Assembly: GCA_910583525.1 (NCBI GenBank)
Contig: CAJTXL010000026.1
Span: forward strand, 1 to 41,499
DNA from: an uncultured Muribaculaceae bacterium
Lineage (GTDB): Bacteria; Bacteroidota; Bacteroidia; Bacteroidales; Muribaculaceae
Direction of reading: 5' to 3'
DNA length: 41,499 bases
The notes under the pieces: generated by a model
What the model saw: the letters and a program-made list of their open reading frames with translations, nothing else
What the model was told of the DNA's origin: nothing
The model's database searches: none
Translations under genes and position numbers: made by a program
Shown here: piece by piece, positions 15,892 to 23,446 of the stretch
How positions within the stretch are numbered: position 1 is the first letter of the stretch
Layout: every line of letters starts with the position of its first letter

Positions 15892-17379
15892 ATGGACTTT
15901 AAGAACATACACACTCGCCATCTGATAAACCTGCGCATGCTCATGCGCATAATGGGATGGCTCCTCATGGTAGAAGCTGTCTTCTTGCTCTTCCCGGCAT
16001 TGACAAGCGCATGCTGGCACGAAGACGATTGGCTTCCTTTCGCATGCACCGCCGGTCTGACAGCCGCGACAGGGGCTCTCCTCACGTTTCGCTCCAAGCC
16101 TACATCGCCACACATGGGCAAGCGCGACGGATACTTGCTCACCGCAATGGTATGGGTGGTCTTTTCACTCTTCGGCCTTATCCCCTTCTTGTTCTGCGAC
16201 GAAAGGCTCAGCTTCAGCGACGCTTTTTTTGAAACGATGTCAGGCTTCACTACCACCGGGGCGTCGGTCATCAACAATGTCGACGGCATGGGGCACGGCA
16301 TACATCTGTGGCGTGCAATGATGCAATGGCTCGGAGGCATGGGCATCATCCTCTTCACCCTCGCGGTCATACCTATGCTCAACCACTCCGGCGGAATGCA
16401 GATGTTCAATGCCGAAGTGACAGGCATAACGCACGACAAAATCAGTCCGCGAATAAGCCAGACCGCAAAAAATCTTTGGCTGATTTATCTGCTACTCACA
16501 TTCTTGCTCATAATGCTGCTGTGGGCCGGGCCGATGGACTTCTTCGACAGCGTATGCCACGCTTTCGGCGCAATCTCGACAGGCGGATACTCCTCGCACT
16601 CCATGGGAATATCGGCTTGGCACGACTCTGTCTACGTCAAATGCGTCCTGATAGTCTTCATGTTCCTCGGCGGCGTAAACTTCGGCCTTATTTTCAAGGC
16701 TTCAAGAGGCAACTTCAGCGCGCTGCGCCGCAACGACGTGTTCAAGACATATGTAATCATCATCTTTTCCATGCTCGCGCTTTTTGCCGCCTCAATCCTG
16801 TGGCGCGGACAAGCCGACGGATGGCAGAGCGTCACCATAGATCCCCTCTTCCAAATCGTATCTACCATAACATCTACTGGCTTTACCGTCAGCAACTTCG
16901 AGAACTGGGGCCCGTTCGTCCTGTCGCTTACATTCGTCATGATGTTCTTCGGCTCTTGTGCCGGGTCTACCTCGGGCGGCGCTAAAATCGACCGCATACT
17001 CTACCTCTTCAAAAACGCCGACAACGAACTCTACCGTTGCGTATACCCCCATTCAATCCTTGCCGTAAAAGTAAACGGACGCGTCGTAAACCCCGAACTC
17101 GTAAACAAGGTCATCGCCTTCCTGTGCATATATATGCTCCTCATTGTTGCCGGAGGGATGGCTCTCACTGCCCTTGGCGTGCCCTTGGTCGACGCTTTCT
17201 TCTCCGCATTCTCCTGCATATCCAACACAGGTCTCGGTGCAGGCATCACAGGCTACGGCAATTCCTACGACATCCTGCCCGATGCAGCGAAATGGGTGCT
17301 ATCCTTCCTTATGCTCATCGGCCGTCTCGAAATATTCACCGTTTTGGTGTTGCTCACACCGGCTTTTTGGAGACGTTGA
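15892..17379 (+). CDS. trkH: Trk/Ktr potassium transporter membrane subunit TrkH
   Basis: Potassium-translocating inner-membrane subunit, 495 residues from ATG 15892; the frame extends to a TTG at 15886 overlapping the trkA stop, which is less likely. The four pore-loop selectivity segments typical of the SKT superfamily are visible in order: MSGFTTTGASV, FGAISTGGYSS, TITSTGFTVSN and ISNTGLGAGI, each with the central Gly. The last helix region carries LMLIGRLEIFTVLVLLTP, with the conserved GRLE. It functions with TrkA immediately upstream. Confidence 0.95.
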   Translation: MDFKNIHTRHLINLRMLMRIMGWLLMVEAVFLLFPALTSACWHEDDWLPFACTAGLTAATGALLTFRSKPTSPHMGKRDGYLLTAMVWVVFSLFGLIPFLFCDERLSFSDAFFETMSGFTTTGASVINNVDGMGHGIHLWRAMMQWLGGMGIILFTLAVIPMLNHSGGMQMFNAEVTGITHDKISPRISQTAKNLWLIYLLLTFLLIMLLWAGPMDFFDSVCHAFGAISTGGYSSHSMGISAWHDSVYVKCVLIVFMFLGGVNFGLIFKASRGNFSALRRNDVFKTYVIIIFSMLALFAASILWRGQADGWQSVTIDPLFQIVSTITSTGFTVSNFENWGPFVLSLTFVMMFFGSCAGSTSGGAKIDRILYLFKNADNELYRCVYPHSILAVKVNGRVVNPELVNKVIAFLCIYMLLIVAGGMALTALGVPLVDAFFSAFSCISNTGLGAGITGYGNSYDILPDAAKWVLSFLMLIGRLEIFTVLVLLTPAFWRR

Positions 17380-17381
17380 CT

Positions 17382-17753
17382 ATGGCAAGGCACAACGAAT
17401 TGGGAAAATGGGGCGAACAGCTCGCCGTCGACCGCCTCGTCGATGACGGGTTCGCAATCCTGCACCAAAACTGGCGCATGGGGCATCTCGAAATCGACAT
17501 AATAGCCCGTAAGGACGCTACCGTCGTGTTCGCCGAAGTCAAGACAAGAGCCGAAAAAGACCTCGACCCCCTCGAAGCCGTCGACAAGCGCAAAATCGCG
17601 CACATGGTGCGCGCTGCCGAAGCCTACCTCAAAGCAAAAGATTGGCCTTATCAGGTGCGTTTCGACCTCTTCGCAATCAACGGCACCCCCGACGATTATA
17701 CCCTCGAACACATCCCCGACGCTTTCTATCCCCCTCTTCGTACTTACAGATGA
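17382..17753 (+). CDS. yraN: UPF0102 (YraN) endonuclease-fold protein
   Basis: A 123-residue protein of the UPF0102/YraN family, with a restriction-endonuclease-like fold: HNELGKWGEQLAVDRLVDDGFAILHQNWR at the N-terminus, then LEIDIIARKDATVVFAEVKTR (the D-x(n)-E-x-K nuclease-like motif) and a C-terminal VRFDLFAI strand. Its role is uncertain; the family is thought to act in DNA processing or recombination. The open frame extends upstream into trkH, but ATG 17382, two bases after the trkH stop, gives the standard start. Confidence 0.93.
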   Translation: MARHNELGKWGEQLAVDRLVDDGFAILHQNWRMGHLEIDIIARKDATVVFAEVKTRAEKDLDPLEAVDKRKIAHMVRAAEAYLKAKDWPYQVRFDLFAINGTPDDYTLEHIPDAFYPPLRTYR

Positions 17754-17772
17754 AAAATTAAAACTACTATAT

Positions 17773-19563
17773 ATGAACGATTTAATCCTCAAACGTCTCT
17801 CCGCATTCCGCGCGCTCATGGCCGAAGCCGGAGTAAAAGCGGTCATCGTACCGCAGGCCGACCCGCACCAGGGCGAATATCTCGCACCGCATTGGCAGGT
17901 GCGCCGCTGGCTGTCAGGCTTCACCGGCTCTGCCGGCGACCTCGTCGTAACATCATCGAAAGCAGCCTTGTGGACTGATTCCCGGTATTTTCTCCAGGCC
18001 GCAGCACAGCTCGACGGCACAACTGTCGAACTTATGAAAGACGGTCTTGCCGACACCCCCTCAATCGCGCAATACCTCTGCCAAAACCTTCAGGCCGGCG
18101 ACACCGTCGCACTCGACGGCATGCTCTTCAACGCCGCTTCGGTCGACGCCCTCAAAAAAGCCCTTGCCGAAAAAGACATTAGCCTTATCACAGATTTCGA
18201 TGTCATCGACCGCATTTGGCTCGACCGTCCGGCATTGCCCGACGGTAAAATCTTCGTCCACGACATCCGTTACGCAGGCAAGGAAGCCCGTGAAAAAATC
18301 GCCGAAATACTCGCTGACGCAGCCGCAAAAGGTGCTGCCGACGTTTTCATGGCCATGCTCGACGATATAGCATGGACGCTCAACATCCGCTGCAACGACG
18401 TAAACCATACCCCCGTCGCTACGGCATTCCTCTACTTGTCCGAGGCGCATAAGGTCCTCTTCATCGACCCGGCCAAGCTCACCCCGGAAACAAGCGCATA
18501 CCTCGCCGAACAAGGCGTCTCGACCATGTCCTACACGAGCGTCAAAAAATATCTCTCGGCCATCCCCACCGGGACGAAAGTCCTCGTGGACGCCTCGCAC
18601 ACCGCAATGCAGTTGCTCGACATCCTCGGCGTAAAGGCCGTCGACGGCGGCATCTCCGCTGCCGCAAGGCTCAAATCGGTTAAGAACCCCGTCCAGCTCG
18701 AAGGCGTCAGCAACGCAATGCTCCGCGACGGCGTAGCGATGGTGCGTTCGCTCATCGAAATCGAACGCCGCATAGCCGACGGCATCGCGACCACTGAAAT
18801 CGACATCTCCGAAATACTCCGCCGCCACCGTTCCGAAGGCGACCTCTACTTCGACGAAAGCTTCGGCACAATCGCCGGATACGGCCCTCACGGAGCCATC
18901 GTACACTATGAAGCTACTCCCGAAACCAACGCCACACTGCAACCGCAAGGCCTTCTCCTTATTGATTCGGGTGCGCAGTATCTCGACGGTACAACCGACA
19001 TCACCCGTACTATAGCTCTCGGGACTCCGACAGCGCAAGAAAAAGCCGACTTCACCCTCGTGATGAAAGGCCACATCGCCCTCGCAAAAGCCATATTCCC
19101 GGCCGGAACACGCGGTGCGCAGCTCACCGTACTCGCACACCAGTATCTGTGGAAAAACGGCCTCAACTATCTCCACGGCACAGGCCATGGGGTAGGGCAC
19201 TTCCTCAGCGTGCACGAAGGCCCACACAGCATCCGCCTCAACTACGTCGATGCGCCCATGCTCCCCGGCTCAATCACATCCAACGAACCCGGCCTGTATC
19301 GCGAGAACATCCACGGCATACGTTGCGAAAACCTTGTCCTCTGCCGCCATGAGATGACGACTGAATTTGGCGAGTTCCTCGGCTTCGAAACGCTCACCCT
19401 ATGCCCCTTCGACCGCTCGCTCTTCGACACCTCTTTGATGTCCGACGAAGAAATCGCATGGGTCGACTCTTACCACCGCACCGTCGCCGAACGTCTCACC
19501 CCCTTCCTCTCCGACGACGAACGCCAATGGCTGCAAATCCACACTCAACCCCTCACAAAGTAA
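17773..19563 (+). CDS. Xaa-Pro aminopeptidase (M24B, long form)
   Basis: Metalloaminopeptidase removing N-terminal residues linked to proline; cytosolic, with no signal peptide. At 596 residues it is the long, three-domain form: two creatinase-like N-terminal domains (about 1-130 and 135-310) and a C-terminal pita-bread M24 domain. Metal ligands are visible in DSGAQYLDGTTDITRT (two Asp), HGTGHGVGHFLSVHEGP (His), TSNEPGLY (Glu) and GIRCENLVL (Glu). It has a 19-bp gap to yraN and a 6-bp gap to the next gene, consistent with one transcript. Confidence 0.95.
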   Translation: MNDLILKRLSAFRALMAEAGVKAVIVPQADPHQGEYLAPHWQVRRWLSGFTGSAGDLVVTSSKAALWTDSRYFLQAAAQLDGTTVELMKDGLADTPSIAQYLCQNLQAGDTVALDGMLFNAASVDALKKALAEKDISLITDFDVIDRIWLDRPALPDGKIFVHDIRYAGKEAREKIAEILADAAAKGAADVFMAMLDDIAWTLNIRCNDVNHTPVATAFLYLSEAHKVLFIDPAKLTPETSAYLAEQGVSTMSYTSVKKYLSAIPTGTKVLVDASHTAMQLLDILGVKAVDGGISAAARLKSVKNPVQLEGVSNAMLRDGVAMVRSLIEIERRIADGIATTEIDISEILRRHRSEGDLYFDESFGTIAGYGPHGAIVHYEATPETNATLQPQGLLLIDSGAQYLDGTTDITRTIALGTPTAQEKADFTLVMKGHIALAKAIFPAGTRGAQLTVLAHQYLWKNGLNYLHGTGHGVGHFLSVHEGPHSIRLNYVDAPMLPGSITSNEPGLYRENIHGIRCENLVLCRHEMTTEFGEFLGFETLTLCPFDRSLFDTSLMSDEEIAWVDSYHRTVAERLTPFLSDDERQWLQIHTQPLTK

Positions 19564-19569
19564 AGAAAG

Positions 19570-20103
19570 ATGGCTCTCATACTACCGTTAAGAGGCTTTA
19601 CACCCAAGTTTGGTCGCGACTGCTTCCTCGCCGAAAACGCCACCGTCATAGGCGACGTCACCATGGGCGACGAATGTAGCATCTGGTTCAACGCCGTCCT
19701 TCGGGGCGACGTCAACACCATTACTATCGGTAACCGCGTCAACATTCAGGACGGCTCTGTTCTTCACACCCTCTATCAGAAATCGACAATCGAGATAGGC
19801 GACGACGTATCCATCGGACACAACGTCACCATACACGGTGCAAAAATCCGCGACTTCGCCCTCATTGGCATGGGCGCCGTTGTCATGGACGATGCCGAGG
19901 TCGGCCAAGGCGCCATCGTCGCCGCCGGAGCTGTCGTGCTCTCTCGCACCAAAATCGGCCCTAACGAGCTGTGGGGCGGTGCACCGGCAAAATTCATCAA
20001 GATGGTCGACCCTGAGCAGGCGCGCGAGATGAACCGTAAAATAGCTAACAACTACCTCTTCTACAGCAAGTGGTACACCGACCCTGATAACGTCCAATCG
20101 TAA
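19570..20103 (+). CDS. Gamma-carbonic anhydrase family protein (YrdA/PaaY-like)
   Basis: A left-handed parallel beta-helix protein of 177 residues built from hexapeptide repeats (AENATVIGDVTMGDECSIW, RGDVNTITIGNRVNIQDGSVLH, IEIGDDVSIGHNVTIHGAKI). The His residues in VLHTL and GHNVTIHG match the zinc-binding positions of gamma-class carbonic anhydrases. Activity as a carbonic anhydrase is not certain, because many YrdA/PaaY relatives have other or unknown functions. It sits between pepP-like and lysC with gaps of 6 and 2 bp. Confidence 0.9.
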   Translation: MALILPLRGFTPKFGRDCFLAENATVIGDVTMGDECSIWFNAVLRGDVNTITIGNRVNIQDGSVLHTLYQKSTIEIGDDVSIGHNVTIHGAKIRDFALIGMGAVVMDDAEVGQGAIVAAGAVVLSRTKIGPNELWGGAPAKFIKMVDPEQAREMNRKIANNYLFYSKWYTDPDNVQS

Positions 20104-20105
20104 AA

Positions 20106-21416
20106 ATGAAAGTACTCAAATTCGGCGGCACATCCGTAGGCTCGCCCGAACGCATAAAGCACGTCGCATCGCTCATTTCGGCCGAGAAGCGCAACGTGGT
20201 CGTCCTGTCGGCAATGTCAGGCACCACTAACTCGCTCGTCGAAATCGCCGAATATCTCTACAAAGGCAACGTCCCCGGTGCGCAGGAAACCCTAAATGCC
20301 CTTGAGGCAAAGTACGCCGGTGTCGTAGGCGACCTTTTCCATGACGGTACATGTCATGCAAAGGCATCCGAAGCCATAGCACGCATATTCGGTCTTCTAC
20401 GCTCATTCTTCTCCGAGCCGCTCACCGAGGCCGGTGAGAAAGAAATCCTCGCGCAGGGCGAACTCATGTCTACGGCCCTCATGCAGTGTTACCTCGAGCA
20501 GTCCGGCGTACGCTCCGAACTGCTCCCTGCTCTCGACTACATGCGCACCCTCGACAGCGGTGAACCCGACATGCCCCATATCGCCGCACGTCTACGTCGC
20601 CTTATCGACCTTGCCCCACATGCCGACATATTCATCACACAAGGCTACATATGCCGTAACGACCGTGGCGGCATCGACAACCTCAAGAGAGGCGGTAGCG
20701 ACTACACCGCATCTATCATCGGAGCCGTATTGCAGGCCGATGAAATACAGATATGGACCGACATCGACGGTATGCACAACAACGACCCCCGTTTTGTCGA
20801 AGGCACAAAGCCCGTCGGAAGCCTGCATTTCGAAGAAGCCGCCGAACTCGCATATTTCGGCGCAAAAATCCTGCACCCCTCATGCGTGCTCCCGGCGAAG
20901 TTGCATAATATACCCGTCAGGCTCCTAAACACGATGCAGCCCGAGGCCCCCGGCACTCTAATCTGCAACACCGCCCCCGACGGTGCTCTCAAAGCAATAG
21001 CCGCCAAAGACAACATAACGGCCATCAAGGTCAAATCCGGCCGCATGCTCCTCGCATACGGTTTTCTCCATAAAGTCTTCGAGACATTCGAGAACCACCG
21101 CACGAGCATCGACATGATAGCCACGTCCGAAGTCGGTGTGTCAGTCACCGTCGACGACGATTCGCGTCTCGCGGCAATTGTCGATGACCTCAAGCACTTC
21201 GGCACCGTTTCCGTCGACCGCGACATGGTCATCATCTGCGTCGTCGGAGACCTTCGATGGGAAGAATGCCGCTTTCAGGCGAAAGTCCTCGAAGCATTGT
21301 CCGATATCCCCTTGCGCATGATAAGCTACGGCGGCAGCAACTACAACATTTCAGTCCTCGTTCGTCGCGACGACAAAATAAAGGCACTGAAAGCTCTCAG
21401 CCAAAAGCTCTTCTAA
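20106..21416 (+). CDS. lysC: Aspartate kinase (monofunctional)
   Basis: Phosphorylates L-aspartate, the first step towards lysine/diaminopimelate, threonine and methionine, in the cytosol. The 436-residue product starts KVLKFGGTSVGSPERIKHVA (kinase signature), has TQGYICRN and GSDYTASIIGAVLQADEIQIWTDIDGMHNNDPR as substrate/ATP blocks, and two C-terminal ACT domains (about 300-436) for feedback control. No homoserine dehydrogenase is fused, unlike the bifunctional ThrA common in Bacteroidetes, so another aspartate kinase may exist elsewhere. It is the last gene of the operon; a REP element follows. Confidence 0.95.
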   Translation: MKVLKFGGTSVGSPERIKHVASLISAEKRNVVVLSAMSGTTNSLVEIAEYLYKGNVPGAQETLNALEAKYAGVVGDLFHDGTCHAKASEAIARIFGLLRSFFSEPLTEAGEKEILAQGELMSTALMQCYLEQSGVRSELLPALDYMRTLDSGEPDMPHIAARLRRLIDLAPHADIFITQGYICRNDRGGIDNLKRGGSDYTASIIGAVLQADEIQIWTDIDGMHNNDPRFVEGTKPVGSLHFEEAAELAYFGAKILHPSCVLPAKLHNIPVRLLNTMQPEAPGTLICNTAPDGALKAIAAKDNITAIKVKSGRMLLAYGFLHKVFETFENHRTSIDMIATSEVGVSVTVDDDSRLAAIVDDLKHFGTVSVDRDMVIICVVGDLRWEECRFQAKVLEALSDIPLRMISYGGSNYNISVLVRRDDKIKALKALSQKLF

Positions 21417-21447
21417 TCTTTTGCTTGCCTGGCTTCGCAACACGGAA

Positions 21448-21472
21448 TGTAGGGACGTGCCTTTGGCACGTA
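21448..21472 (+). repeat. REP-like palindrome, copy 6
   Basis: A perfect 25-bp element with TTT loop, identical to copy 3, placed singly in the 99-bp gap between lysC and the ABC-F gene, 10 kb from the RAYT. Confidence 0.85.
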
Positions 21473-21515
21473 GCTCCGGCCGGCATCATAACACATTTAT
21501 TAAGGTACAAAAAGA

Positions 21516-23129
21516 ATGATAACAGTAACCAACCTCGGTATCCAATTTGGTAAAAAACCTCTCTTCCAGGACGTAAATCTCAAGTTCACGCCCGGCAACT
21601 GCTATGGTGTAATCGGCGCTAACGGTGCCGGGAAATCCACTTTCATGCGCATGCTCAGCGGACAGCTCACCCCGTCGGCAGGCTCCGTTTCGCAAGGCCC
21701 CGGCGAGCGCATGAGCGTCTTGGAACAGGACCACTTCAAATTCGACGACTGCACCGTTCTCGACACCGTTCTCCAAGGACATACAGTCTTGTGGGACATC
21801 ATGAAAGAAAAAGATGCCCTTTACGCCAAGCCCGATTTCTCCGATGCCGACGGCATCCGCGCATCCGAACTCGAAGAGCGCTTCGCCGAACTCGAAGGCT
21901 GGAACGCCGAAAGCGACGCCGCAGCGCTCCTCTCAGGCCTTGGCATAAAGGAAGACCGCCACTATATGCTCATGCGCGATGTAAGTGCCAACGAAAAAGT
22001 GCGCGTCCTGCTTGCAAAAGCCCTCTTCGGAAATCCCGACAATCTGCTCCTCGACGAGCCTACCAACGACCTCGACCTTGAAACCGTAGCCTGGCTCGAA
22101 GACTATCTCTCCAACTTCGAGAACACAGTCCTCGTCGTTTCTCACGACCGCCACTTCCTCGACGCCGTCTGCACACATACTCTCGACATCGACTACAACC
22201 GACTGCAGCTATTTGCCGGAAACTACTCTTTCTGGTACCAGAGCAGCCAGCTCGCTCTCCGGCAGCAACAGCAGGCAAACAAGAAAGCCGAAGAAAAACG
22301 CCAGGAACTCCTCGAATTCATTCGTCGTTTCAGCGCAAACGTGGCAAAGAGCAAGCAGACAACCTCGCGCAAGAAAATGCTCGAAAAGCTCAACATCGAA
22401 GAAATACAGGCCTCATCGCGCCGCTATCCCGGCATAATTTTCACCCCGGAGCGTGAAGTCGGAAACAAAATCCTCGAAGTCAAAGGCCTCACAGCCTCTG
22501 TCGACGGCGAAGTCCTTTTCCGCGACGTCAACTTCCAGATTGAAAAAGGCGACAAGGTCGCTTTCCTCAGCCACGACCCAAGGGCGATGACCGCTCTTTT
22601 CGAAATTATCAACGGGAACCGTAAGCCCGACGAAGGCTCTTATGAGTGGGGACAGACTATTACCGAAGCATATCTGCCGCTCGACAACTCGGCCTTCTTC
22701 AACACCGACTACAACCTCGTCGACTGGCTCGGCCAGTTCTCCGACGATTCAAGCGAAATATACCTCAAAGGTTTTCTCGGAAAAATGCTATTCTCCGGCG
22801 AAGACGTCCTCAAAAAAGCTTCTGTTCTCTCCGGAGGCGAGAAAATGCGTTGCATGATTGCACGCATGATGCTTCGAAATGCAAACACTATGGTGCTCGA
22901 CTCGCCCACGAACCATCTCGACCTCGAATCGATACAGGCGTTCAACAACACATTGCAGGCATTTAAGGGCGTCATCCTTATGGCCTCGCACGACCACGAA
23001 TTCATTCAGACGGTCTGCAACCGTATCATCGAACTGACCCCGAACGGCGTTATCGACAAACTCGCCGAGTACGACGACTATATCACCGACCCCAAAGTGG
23101 CCGAAGCCCGCGCCCGTCTATATAATTAA
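21516..23129 (+). CDS. ABC-F family ATPase (YbiT-like), second site degenerate
   Basis: Soluble protein with two ABC domains and no membrane part; ABC-F proteins act on the ribosome in translation or antibiotic protection. It has 537 residues. Domain 1 is canonical: Walker A GANGAGKST (K40), LLLDEPTNDLDLE and switch His SHDRHF. Its signature is DVSANEKVRV instead of LSGGE. An arm/linker rich in Gln/Lys/Glu follows (about 240-290). Domain 2 has LSGGEKMRCM and SHDHEF, but the Walker A position (GDKVAFLSHDPRAMTALF) lacks the GxxGxGKS residues, and the Walker B Glu is Ser463 (LDSPTNHLD). It is thus probably an asymmetric ATPase. It lies first in a unit with the Dabb and Ca-ATPase genes. Confidence 0.93.
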   Translation: MITVTNLGIQFGKKPLFQDVNLKFTPGNCYGVIGANGAGKSTFMRMLSGQLTPSAGSVSQGPGERMSVLEQDHFKFDDCTVLDTVLQGHTVLWDIMKEKDALYAKPDFSDADGIRASELEERFAELEGWNAESDAAALLSGLGIKEDRHYMLMRDVSANEKVRVLLAKALFGNPDNLLLDEPTNDLDLETVAWLEDYLSNFENTVLVVSHDRHFLDAVCTHTLDIDYNRLQLFAGNYSFWYQSSQLALRQQQQANKKAEEKRQELLEFIRRFSANVAKSKQTTSRKKMLEKLNIEEIQASSRRYPGIIFTPEREVGNKILEVKGLTASVDGEVLFRDVNFQIEKGDKVAFLSHDPRAMTALFEIINGNRKPDEGSYEWGQTITEAYLPLDNSAFFNTDYNLVDWLGQFSDDSSEIYLKGFLGKMLFSGEDVLKKASVLSGGEKMRCMIARMMLRNANTMVLDSPTNHLDLESIQAFNNTLQAFKGVILMASHDHEFIQTVCNRIIELTPNGVIDKLAEYDDYITDPKVAEARARLYN

Positions 23130-23145
23130 AGAATAATAAATAGCA

Positions 23146-23442
23146 ATGGTAAAACACATCGTAATGTTCCGCCTCAACGGCGACGAAAATCTCCGACGCG
23201 ACCTCGCATTCAGTTTCAAACAGGCCATCGAGGCGCTCCCGGCTAAAATAGACGGGCTCGACAGCGTCGAAGTCGGCATAAACGACGGCCCGGACCAATC
23301 AAACGCACATATAGTCCTTACCGCTCTTTGCCCCGACTATCCTGCTTTGCAGGCCTACTCAGCGAACCCTGAGCACATCAAATGTGTTCAGATAATCAAA
23401 CCGTACATCGAATTGCGCACATGCGTCGATTATACAATCTGA
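23146..23442 (+). CDS. Dabb (stress-responsive A/B barrel) domain protein
   Basis: A 98-residue single-domain ferredoxin-like dimeric barrel protein. The start MVKHIVMFRLN, the central AKIDGLDSVEVGIN and the ending VQIIKPYIELRTCVDY follow the Dabb (PF07876) pattern. Function is unknown; relatives include stress-induced plant proteins and some cyclases, with no predictable substrate here. It begins 16 bp after the ABC-F gene and ends 4 bp before the Ca-ATPase. Confidence 0.88.
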   Translation: MVKHIVMFRLNGDENLRRDLAFSFKQAIEALPAKIDGLDSVEVGINDGPDQSNAHIVLTALCPDYPALQAYSANPEHIKCVQIIKPYIELRTCVDYTI

Positions 23443-23446
23443 CCAC

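Noticed and set aside
17037..17381. Upstream extension of the YraN frame into trkH
   Set aside because: The extra sequence is a frame-shifted reading of trkH; the conserved YraN start is at 17382.
18061..19227. 388-codon minus-strand open frame inside the Xaa-Pro aminopeptidase gene
   Set aside because: It is a by-product of codon bias on the plus strand, which encodes an unmistakable M24 peptidase with all metal ligands.
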